From the NCBI GenBank assembly GCA_027577595.1, contig JANBRJ010000065.1, forward strand, positions 33,084 through 97,083: a stretch of 64,000 bases of DNA, read 5' to 3'. The translations under genes and the position numbers were made by a program. The notes beneath the pieces were generated by a model. That model was given only the letters and a program-made list of their open reading frames with translations, did not search any database and was not told the DNA's origin. Positions 46,293 through 55,282 of the stretch are shown here, one piece after another; the stretch's first letter is position 1; every line of letters begins with the position of its first letter. The stretch is from Coemansia sp. RSA 487 (lineage: Eukaryota; Kickxellomycota; Kickxellomycetes; Kickxellales; Kickxellaceae).

Positions 46293-46703
46293 ATGAACAT
46301 ACAATTTCCAAAAGTTATTTACGTGACAATGAATGCGACACAAACAAAATTCGGAATCCATCATATTCGGCTAGATCTGCGCTCCTACACCACAAATAGC
46401 AAACCGTCAATGTCGTTTCAGCAGTTTATCCAACGCGGCAAGGTTCTGACAATGTACCGCAAGTACATGCGGCTGCTCAACCGGATCCCAGAAAAGTCAA
46501 CACGCAAGGAGATGCGCGAGTGGATCCGTGCCGACTTTGACAGATACAAAGGCGAGGCTGATCCGCAACGCATCGATATTTTGCTAGCTCAGGCCAGCCG
46601 ACAGTTCAAGGAAATGCAATCGTCTATATGGAACGCCCAGAGCAAACGATCCGTTATAACACGTATAGTTGGTGGCGGTAGTGGTGGTATTGGCCGAGGA
46701 TAG
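46293..46703 (+). CDS. LYRM2: LYRM2-like mitochondrial LYR-motif protein
   Basis: A small complex 1 LYR-family protein. Such proteins bind the mitochondrial acyl carrier protein and help assemble respiratory complexes; LYRM2 has been linked to complex I. The LYR-type motif is LTMYRKYMRLLNRIP, followed by the family pattern EMREWIRADFDRYK, DPQRIDILLAQASRQFKEMQ. Two starts are possible: ATG 46293 (136 aa) or ATG 46329 (124 aa). The second gives a better presequence (MNATQTKFGIHHIRLDLRSYTTNS: basic, no acidic residues before the Asp), so the shorter form is favoured. The C-terminus is Gly-rich. This is a conserved gene inside an otherwise accessory stretch. Confidence 0.82.
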   Translation: MNIQFPKVIYVTMNATQTKFGIHHIRLDLRSYTTNSKPSMSFQQFIQRGKVLTMYRKYMRLLNRIPEKSTRKEMREWIRADFDRYKGEADPQRIDILLAQASRQFKEMQSSIWNAQSKRSVITRIVGGGSGGIGRG

Positions 46704-46967
46704 AAAAAGAGAAAACACAAGCAATTAATAAAAAGTTCAAACAACGCAAACGCAAACACAGGCAAGGAAATATTTCTTTCCCTTCCCCCCATCATAATAT
46801 TTATGTGTTCGCAGCTTTTTTCACAGCCAAAAAAGACATGCATTACAAAACATAAAACATCACAAAACACACAAAAACGCATGGCAAAACATGAGAAACT
46901 TGCCTGCCAAGGACCTCCGATGACCACTAACATGTGGCAACCAAAGCCTTGTATTTGGAATTAATTT

Positions 46968-46990
46968 CTGCCCAGAACCGTTCTGGGCAG
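46968..46990. repeat. 23-nt near-perfect palindrome 39 nt beyond the Fanzor stop
   Basis: Arms ctgcccagaac and gttctgggcag are exactly complementary over 11 bp with one central base. As RNA from the minus strand it would follow the Fanzor coding region directly. Hairpins next to the 3' end of TnpB/Fanzor genes are typical of transposon ends and of the guide RNA scaffold; that role here is inference. Confidence 0.75.
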
Positions 46991-47029
46991 TTGGAGTGCA
47001 ATAGCACCCAGAGAAAAACATGGCTGATG

Positions 47030-49283
47030 TTAAGACTGCTGCTGCGATGTCACTGAACGGAGCTTCATTCTGGGCTGCGCTTTTGCTGAACGAGGCTTCT
47101 TTTTGGGCTGTGTAGAGACACTGACAGATCTCTTGGCGCCTCTCGCGGGTTTCTTGGGTTTCCTTGCCGGCGGAAGAGTGGTACCACGCCTAAACCGCTC
47201 AGGCCGCTCATGTGTTTGGCGCAGACTATAGAGGATATGCCTGAAATTCAATACAGCAGCAAGATCTCTGTTCCAAAACCGAGCAGCAGGCTCTTTCCCG
47301 AGATGCTTAGCAGGCTCCATGCTATCTGTCACGTACTCCCATTTTTTGTTTTGACACATTAGGAGTCCATGGCAAGTAACATACTCACGCCTATCCTCTT
47401 TTGGGTAGGGCCTTGGGTTTGGAACCAGTTCTTCAGGATGCACAAGCCTGTCTTCGCAACAACCAGGGCAGAAAGTCGAGGTGCGGAATTCGTCCAACAG
47501 GTACACTTTGAACCTATGCTTTCGCAGCATCCTACGCATACCTACACCTCGGATGCGCTCGTGGTACTTGCACATACCAGCAAACCAGTTTCCAAGAACC
47601 AGAACAGGATCAGGACCAAACTGTTCACGGATAAGGTTGGCAAGGACATGGTCTGCCCTTTGGCTGCTAAGATAGGCAGCCAAACGCAGCTGCCAATAGA
47701 GAGGTTTCTTGTTCGTTGTGCTGTTTGTCTGAGTGCAGGAATAGAACTTGCTCAAAAGGGGCCACACCTCAGCCTGGACCTCAATGAACCTCTTGAACTG
47801 ATCAAGGTCAACAGTGGTGCATGGAACCTCAGCCAGGCGCTGCTCTGCCTCAATGATGGCATTGTCAGGGTACATCTTCTTGGCTGCTTCGAGGATCCTG
47901 CGGAACTTGGTAGAGCGAGTCAGCTTGGCCTTGTGATTGCGCGTAAACCGGAATAGCCATGGATTCCCAACGGAGCCATACTCATGCATGCAGAACAGGA
48001 GGCCCCGCCTGCCTGGGTCGATCAGCATACAGTTGCCCTCCATTGCACACAGCTTGTCTTGGCCGATTGATTCAATGTACTCAAACTCAAATCCATCTTC
48101 ATCCTTGCCCTTCTTGGTCTTTGGCGTCTTGGTCGTAGCAGTACTGGCAGAGCCAGGTGTCTTGATGTCGCTGGTCTGGTCTGTGCTGTTGGTGTTTTTC
48201 TTCTTGGCCTTGCACTTCTTGAAAATAGAGATCGACACACCATCTGTCTGAACTGAGCCTTCAAAAACCTTGCCACTCTGTTTGCTCTTGACTACCCGGC
48301 AGTTTATGTCAAGGACCTCACCCCAAAGGTCATTTGTAAGCTTCTGTTCCTTCTTGATGCCGCCAAGGAACCACTGACAAAGGATAGCCTTGTCAATGTG
48401 GACATGGCATGGGATCCACTGTGTGCGAAGTGGCATGCACTGGAAGCTGCGGGGCTTGTTTTGCTGGAAGAACCGAGCCAGGAGAAAGAAGGCTTTGACA
48501 TGCTTGATAGGGTCGCACTTGATGTCATAGTAGAGACCCTTTTCGCTGAGCGCATCGTTTTCGTAGATGTCGAATGCTGATTGAAGATCCTTGACCCGTT
48601 CATAAATGTGTGCATCCAGCTCAGCTTCGACGATATTGCCTCGCTTAACACATTCCTTGGCCTTGTCTACTGGCCCCCACACCTCAGCTCTTAGGGTATC
48701 TCGGATAGTATCAGCTGATGCGCCAGCAGCCTTGAGCTCAATCCTCTTTGCAAGTGCTTCGATCTTTGACCTACAGAGCATGTTGACAGCTCTGCGTAGG
48801 CAGTTTCCGAGGTTATTCTTTACTGATACAAGGAACGCAGTGTGTATCTTCTGGGCCTCATACCCAGCTATCTGGGCCATGTACGGCTGCTTTTGCTGCT
48901 TGATACGCGACAACTTGACATACACATCCCAGTGCTTGGCTATCAGGGTGCGAAACTCTAGTATCTGGCTGGTCGTTTTCCGTTTCCGATTTGGCTTTGG
49001 ATTTCTTTGTCTTTTTCCTTGCTTTACCAACAGCCTTGGCTTTTCTACCATTGATCTTCAAGATCACTTCCTTAAAAAAGGAAACACAGACATACCGGTC
49101 GAGCTTGAAATTGATGTCCTCATGAAGCTCGTGTATGAATATCCAGCGAGAAAAGTTATAAGAATGGCGAGTGTTGTAGTTTGCTGTTTTTATAAGCTTC
49201 CGAAGTGGTGCCCTGTACTTGCGGCGCCAACTGATGGCCTGCAAGGGCACCTTGACAACACACACCTCGTCGTTGCAAGCCAT
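47030..49283 (-). CDS. Fanzor (eukaryotic TnpB-like RNA-guided nuclease), with a frame change near its N-terminus
   Basis: Fanzors are eukaryotic relatives of TnpB and Cas12, RNA-guided DNA nucleases spread by transposons. The main frame (49051 to 47030, 673 codons) has RuvC-I CMLIDPGRRGLL (Asp codon 48017-48019), RuvC-II-like VLVLGNWFAG without the usual Glu, then DEFRTSTFCPGC (Glu codon 47489-47491), and RuvC-III WNRDLAAVLNF (Asp codon 47264-47266). Zinc-binding Cys pairs CPGC and CHGLLMC lie between. A Glu shifted into the DEFRTS position is the rearranged catalytic site known in Fanzors, so the nuclease core looks intact. The N-terminus (MACNDEVCVVKVPLQ from ATG 49283; FKEVILKING) is in another frame, with the switch in a Lys-rich stretch at about 48990-49060. 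This is either a 1-nt indel or a short intron. A basic C-terminal tail resembles a nuclear localisation signal. Confidence 0.85.
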
Positions 49284-49592
49284 GAGGTGTGCGTGCAAAA
49301 AAAAAAACAAAGAGCTGAAACGTTAGATTTTAGGTTTTTTTGTATTTATAGGAATAAAAATGAAAGTATACGGCAAAAGAGAGGGATATACGCGGAAAAG
49401 GGCATTGTTCCCCATTCTTTGTAATTTTTTTCTGCAAGTGGTTTTTTGGGCATTCTGGCTATAAAACAGCTGCGAACAGGAGTTTTTTTTCTTTTCCGGT
49501 TCTTATTTTTGAAATTGCAATAGTATTGATTACAAGACATATCGAGCTAAACAACAGCAACCAGACGGCCACCAACCAGAGCGAACTTCCTC
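49284..49592. promoter_or_regulatory. divergent region between Fanzor and the LINE ORF1-like fragment
   Basis: About 310 nt, T-rich and A-rich, with a TATAAAA at 49460-49466 on the plus strand, 127 nt before the ATG at 49593. A run of 11 A lies at 49297-49307, just upstream of the Fanzor ATG. No transposon end was recognised on this side. Confidence 0.4.
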
Positions 49593-50567
49593 ATGATTAC
49601 AGAGGAAGAATCAACGCTGCAGGCAATGCCTCCAGGAGAGGTTGGGCCACCTGAGCCCAGGGCGGGTCTAAGAAAAGACCTATCTGAAAACGAGGAAGTG
49701 ATAGAGTCAGGATCGGAGTGTTCAGGATATGAGGACGAAAGAGCAGCGATGCTGAAGGAAAGGACTCGTCGCCTTAAAATGGAGACAGAAAAGGTTATCA
49801 ATGAAGAAAATGACCTAGATCTTCTAACGGACAAAGAGAACGAGAAGGTGCTGTATGAGCTAACAGACTTTTGTGTGCCTGGGTCACAGCAGCGCAGCAA
49901 ACAAGACCTGGAAAAGGAGACCAAAGCCAAAGCATTCCAGGAGATAGTAGACAAGAGACAGGCAATGATGGCAGAAAAGGAGACGAAGCATAAGAAAAAG
50001 CTTGAGCTGGAGACCCAGCTGTCAGAAAGATACAAGGATATCTTAGCACTGGACAACAACCTTAGGACGATCATGACGGAGGAGGTAGCAGCAGAAGCAG
50101 AGCTCTGGAAGTGCATCCAAGGGGAGGATATGATAAAGAAGCTGGAAGATGCCCAGAAGAGCAGAAAGGTGGCAACGCAAACAGTAAACCCACTGGCCAT
50201 GGTAGGGAGCTCGTACGCGGGAGTGGCAAGCAGATCAGGAGCAGTGCTGAGAAACCAGTACCCACCGCCACTGCCAAATGCCCAGCAATAGTACTATGGA
50301 GGCAAGAAGAGCGTCATAAGGAAAGTGGCACTTCTAAGTACAGAGCAATACGAGGAAGCAGAAAAGGAATACATGCTCTTAGAGTGGGTGGCAAAGGATG
50401 ACACCCATGCAGTCCTGACTGTGGGAGGCATCTACGGAGGCTATAGCCGCCCAGAGTTCAAGATGAAACACCTCCTGCAAAGCAATGTTGGCCCAGAGAT
50501 CCGGGTGGAATGGGTAGAGGGAGCCTCTGCATCTATGATAGAACTGGCAGTTCCAGTAGGAGAATAG
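49593..50567 (+). pseudogene. LINE ORF1-like coiled-coil protein broken by an in-frame stop
   Basis: The ATG at 49593 opens 232 codons with long Glu/Lys-rich helices typical of a coiled coil (roughly residues 45-200), then a Pro-rich linker and TAG at 50289-50291. The same frame continues to 50567 with a compact segment (ALLSTEQYEEAEKEY..., VGGIYGGYSRPEFKMKHLLQ, PEIRVEW). Two halves in one frame separated by a single stop point to a nonsense mutation or, less likely, readthrough. The layout and the mobile surroundings suggest ORF1 of a non-LTR element, but there is no Cys-knuckle or clear RNA-binding domain, so the family is uncertain. An ORF2 does not follow. Confidence 0.45.
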
Positions 50568-51472
50568 GCACTGACATGCAGTTACCTGTCATTAAATGGG
50601 ACCAAGATCTGCCCAAGGCTAATGCCAAAAGATCCCAGGCCTGGGGGCAGCAGGACAGGTATCATGCTAGAACACGATCATGGAATAACAACTGGCAGTA
50701 TATTACTGCTTGCGCGTTGTCCGCCAGGTTATGGGACATTCGCGCAGTGAGATTCGAATAAGCCACGATCATATATGTGAGGCTTTGAAATTCACCCACT
50801 CTGATGACTAATATCAGGGATACGTGGATGAGAGTTACATAAAATACTTCTTGATACCACATCCATTAGAGATCGACATCTCTTTTTGGGTATTGACCAG
50901 CTTTGGCTATTGAATAGATATATTTATTAACATTTGAAAAGGATCTAAACAGCACGATCCGTCCCAGCCTGCTTGCAGTTGTATCATTACATTGTATAAT
51001 TGAAAGAGCTGCTTTTCTTGAAGCTAGGCTCAATTATATTTACTTTGAATTCCATTGAATCAATGTTCAGGGGTTAATCCATACATACTTTCTTTAAAAT
51101 CGATTATATTTGTTGGTCTCGAGTATATTCATTTCTCCTGAAAAGTTTCATGCAGTTTTACGAAATACGTTTTGACTTTGCTTGTATGATTATTTTCAAG
51201 CCAGTTTCAAGTAGTTATATTTTTTAATTAAATTAAAGCAGCCACAATCACCAGAGGGTATAATGGCATATTTACCTTTTTAAAAGGTAAATAAAACAAC
51301 TAATGGAATGGCAATTGTATCCAAGAAAAGCTGGACATAAAATTTTCATCCCCTCTTCCTTAAACACACCTTTCTTAGTTCTTTCTTTTACATACTTTTG
51401 TTTTGGTATTGCCAATAGTTATTCTAAACGCCTTTCAAATGCCACTTGCTATATTGTTTATTCGTATTCAAA
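50568..51472. other. AT-rich stretch with no gene seen
   Basis: About 900 nt. The first 190 nt have fairly balanced composition and may be the continuation of the mobile fragment (a short frame encoding KWDQDLPKANAKRSQAWGQQ). From 50762 the sequence is strongly AT-rich without coding potential. Around 51276-51293 is a small perfect palindrome (ttaccttttt / aaaaggtaa). Confidence 0.4.
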
Positions 51473-51814
51473 ATGACTAGTAGCAACGAAAACACAAAAC
51501 ACCCGTCTCCGAAAAACACGTCAGAGACAAGCTCATCCACCATAAATAAGCTACTTGTTGCAATGCTTGAGAAGCAGTCGGCGGCACTTGAAAATTTCAT
51601 GAACTCGTAACAAGAAGCAACAAGGGAGCAAAATGCAGCTATACGCGACCTTACAAGGACACTGGAAAGCAGCTTTTCGCGCCTTGGCATCGGTTCAGCT
51701 CAGCATTCAGTGAATAACCCTATTATCAATTTTCCATTGGTAGGTAGAGTTAAGGATACTCCGTTACATATTGCAAACTGTACGCCCCAAACTTCAACTA
51801 CTTTAAACAGTTGA
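51473..51814 (+). pseudogene. possible retroelement gag N-terminus remnant
   Basis: From ATG 51473 the frame reads MTSSNENTKHPSPKNTSETS, then a helix (INKLLVAMLEKQSAALENF), a TAA where CAA would fit (51608-51610), and EATREQNAAIRDLTRTLESSFSRLG before the next stop. A Ser/Thr-rich start followed by a coiled helix with Gln/Glu is common at the N-terminus of LTR-retroelement Gag proteins. There is no capsid or zinc-knuckle domain, so this is weak. Confidence 0.25.
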
Positions 51815-51889
51815 GTACTAATATTGTTATCTTCATTAGTTTTAATAAACCTACATTTGCTTACTCTAATAGCCTGATTATATGCTGGG

Positions 51890-53813
51890 TACTCCGACGA
51901 GAACAAGCCAAAAAGGCGCTCAAACTCGTCTATCCAGCCTATGCAATCAACGCCTATGAGCTACATCCAAGAGTCAAAAAACAACGCCACTGGATACGTA
52001 AAGTTAGCGGACTCTTATAGCCGTGACATTTTCCCGGTTTCTCTTAAAGTTCTTGTTAGCCATATAGGCCACGAATGATCTGGAGCGTTTGTATCTGCGA
52101 AGGATAGCCTGTCTTACGCCAGTGATATCAAGTCGATTTTTGAGAACTTTAGCCTCGCAAGCCCGGGCGCAGGGGATGTACTCGACAAGAATAAAGAGGA
52201 GATATACCAAGACAAACTGACTATGCTGATGGAGATAATCGACGAGCATGTGCGAAGCAAATCGAACGGAACGGTTGGGCTTCAATGGAAAAATACCCAC
52301 AGCGAAGTTATGTCAAACAAGCGCAAACCGTATGGTGTCCTCCATGTCTGCGAGACAGGTATCACCAAAGAGTGGGCAGACATAACAGTGTCATTTGAAG
52401 CGAAAAGCGACAGTTTCAACTCGAGCTCGAAAGAGCTCCAAGGACAGATTTTGGCAAAGTTCCGGAACATGGCGCATGATCAGCTATGTCGTTATTCGAT
52501 TAGCTTTGGTATTTCCAAAGGAGGTGAACTGTACGTGTATCTTCGCAAAATAAGCGAGGTCTACTACACACGGCTTGGTCACATCCCTTGTCTCAGTGCA
52601 TCGGAGAACGAGGTCGATAGTGCCATCATGTTCTTGCTGTTACTTTATAGGCAACTTCCCAAAGATCATCACGGGTTTCTTGTACCCAAGAACTGTAGAA
52701 TCTTCGAGCCTTTTTGTGCCAGCGACATTTAGCGGAAGACGCCGCAAGATTGTTGGCTCGCGCTCGTGGCTATACTCTACGATCACTGGTGTTGACACCA
52801 AGGCCAACCGTGAACAATGTATGCTTAAATTGCATTGGTGCTTGCGCGACCTGTCCGAAGCACGGATCCACAAGAGAGTAATGGGACTGGATGTGCCGCA
52901 TACACCGCAACTTATCGATTCTGCGACTATACAAATCGACGCTACAAATGCTTATATCGGCGAGATCCTTTTGATTGAAGATAGCGGTATTGAAATAAAC
53001 CGGTTCCTCATCAACCTTGACTCAAGTAGTGTCCACAGAGTTGTGGGTGTTTTTGCTGGCTATTTGCACACACTTCTGGTGGCGGCTACTGGCGATAAGT
53101 GTGAATACATCCTCCACAGAGATATGTCCGCCGGAAATCTGCTTGTAAAGGGCTCTAAGCCCTATGTGATTGAGTGGGGCTGTGGGCTTGTTGCGAAAAA
53201 GAACGAGTCTCGAACCCCATCAACCATTTCAGCGGTAGGAACAGCACCCTTCATGGGTATTCGCATCCTTAATAAGTCAAACTGCCGCTCGCTTCTGGAA
53301 GATTTAGAATCACTGTTCCTTGTCCTTTCGTATTGCCTGTAGAAAAAGTACGGGGATGGTAGTAACACTGCACGAAAGGACGATTTTGCGAGGATGTGGA
53401 ATAGCGCTCTAGATTCAGATGACATGATCGACACACGTAACAAATGGCTGGCCAAGAATGACAAGTATTGGGGGACGATGAACATTCAAAAATGCCCGAA
53501 TTTTCTCAAGGCGCTTGCCATTGGTATGTACGACCTACTGTTTTCTGGCTATGGCGCTCTTATCAGCGATCTTGCTGGCATGCCGATAGATCCACGTCTC
53601 GCCGAATTTAAGGCAGGACAGTGGGCAAAGGTATTCAGGGACGCCGCAAATTTGGCCAAAGAGGAAGAGTGTTCCGGATTTGTACACATGGATTTGCTTT
53701 GCAAGTACGTGCACAGCAATCTAGACTGCGGACAGTGCGAGTTAGCTCAGCTAGCGCCATTGGAAATGGAAACATCTAATATAGGTGGCCTAAAAAGGGA
53801 CTCAAGTTACTAG
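51890..53813 (+). pseudogene. FunK1-type fungal protein kinase, decayed
   Basis: The region translates as one kinase of the FunK1 group only if several breaks are ignored. The N-terminal part (Pro/Ser-rich, then DSYSRDIFPVSLKVLVSHIG) is interrupted by TGA 52076-52078. The frame continues through ENFSLASPGAGDVLDKN and WADITVSFEAKS to about 52700-52735, where the reading shifts by one base into VPATFSGRRRKIVGSRSWL. The catalytic lobe then has LHRDMSAGNLL (HRD-type loop) and VIEWGCGL in the place of DFG, the GT.PFM element and LEDLESLFLVLSY. A TAG at 53340-53342 cuts this frame, which resumes as ARMWNSALDSDDMIDTRNKW and ends at 53813. FunK1 kinases are expanded in some fungi; this copy has at least three lesions and should not be functional. 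Confidence 0.7.
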
Positions 53814-53879
53814 GACTCAGATCAGGAATCCAAGTCACGTAAATTAAGCTCATAAATAGTTTATCCTAGTTTACAAGAT

Positions 53880-54915
53880 AGCAATTATGAATTTCGCATA
53901 CAATGGTTTAAAAGAAACATCATACCCAGGCTCACTGATCAAAAAAATCGAGCGGTCAGTGGTAGCAGAACGCCTCTTGGTGCCAGTGCGAGTGGCGCAT
54001 TCGTAGGAGCAGGTCGAAGAGGAGGATATCCAGGATGTATTGGCGGCTGGCGGTTGGTTCTCGTTTGGAGACGGCAGATACCAGGCAAATAATTCATTCA
54101 GCAAAACATCAGAACGTGACTCCACGGAGCGATCCCTGGGGTACAAGTTGCTGTTTGGCAGTGTCTCGGCGATGGTGCGACAGACAACATGTTACCTGCA
54201 AGCGTATCTGGAGCCAGAAATGAGGGGCTGTCTGCGGGACGACTCTGACGAGGCACCAGTAGAAACGCTGGCACACTTCCTGGAGTGCACAATAGGAGAC
54301 CCAGAACAGCGTACACAGCCGCCGGGCCTGGCAGAGACAACATGGATGGACGAGTTTGTCGGGCAAAGGACCATTATGGCCAGCATAACACAAAAGAGTA
54401 GAAGGGAGATTACCGCCGCCCTACAGCAGGACTTGCGCCAGTTCCAGCAGACGGCACAAGAACCAATGGCCGCCATAGTGAGATCTCTACTACAACGGGC
54501 GTATAGGCAGCGACTGGCATACGTGAGAGAGGTGGATAATGAGAAACGAGAGACAAGTTGACAGAGAAGAAAACTCGAGCATGCGGCCGGACCGACGACA
54601 ACAGCTGATGAAGGAGAAGTAGTTAAGGACACGCAGAGCCACCGACGGGGTGCCCAGGTGGCGGCGTACAAAGATTGGTGATGTATAGTTCAAAAAACAT
54701 GCCACATCGGTGTTTCAAAAGACAACGGGTTTACAAGCTTCGTAAAATATCTACCATGATTCAATTCATATAGCTGTGAGGTTAGCGCTGCTACCCTTTA
54801 ACTGGTTTTTTTAGCACGGGACCGTCCAAACTATTTGGGTATCTTGGATCTTTTAATACTGGAGTTTGCCCAAAACTTTTACTGCACCCACGTGGATAAT
54901 AAATTCAGTACATCA
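53880..54915 (+). mobile_element. 5'-truncated non-LTR (LINE) element, 3' end, copy 2
   Basis: Diverged relative of the element at 34820-35862 in the same orientation. The coding end matches at protein level (LIKKIERSVV, SLGYKLLFG, AHFLECTIG). The 3' tail (about 54690-54910) is about 90% identical by eye: cacatcggtg.ttcaaaag, ttcgtaaaatatct, agctgtgaggttagc, tactggagttt, cacgtggataataaattcag. It ends with one ggataataaattcag unit near 54892. The segment lies immediately after the decayed kinase. No target-site duplication could be seen. Confidence 0.6.
53881..54561 (+). pseudogene. LINE ORF2 C-terminal fragment with in-frame stop
   Basis: The frame carries the same tail protein as copy 1. 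A TAG at 54004-54006 stands where copy 1 has CAG (Gln in NPQEQIE). After it the frame stays open to 54561 and contains ERSLGYKLLFG, MRGC, and LAHFLECTIGDPE, the Cys...His...Cys part of a zinc-knuckle-like end. Dead remnant. Confidence 0.5.
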
Positions 54916-55282
54916 TTGTGATTGATCATGATCAAGTACAAGTTGATCTCTGATCAACAGCCATCACAAGTATCACACATTTCGCAAGCCATGATATTTT
55001 TGATTGTAGAAATTAGGGGTTTCCACTGCTCCGCAAAAGCATCAATTTCAGAGGAAAATGAAAAGTCCAACTTGTTTTTCTTTTTTTTTTCTCTTTTCGT
55101 TTTATTTATTGCTTTAACTTTTTTGCACTCTTCTCTGTCTGGTTTTATTTAACAGTCCTCCTATTGACGCTGTTATGCTTGTTTTCTATATATTCTGCAG
55201 TTTAGTTGGATGCACAAAAAAAATCAATCAAATCATTTAGAGACGAAGGAAATTTGTAAGAAATGGCTTTTTAAAAAACATT
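54916..55282. other. intergenic region at the right edge of the accessory island
   Basis: About 370 nt with T-rich runs (55075-55100) between the LINE end and the stop of the minus-strand zinc transporter. No gene recognised. Confidence 0.45.
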
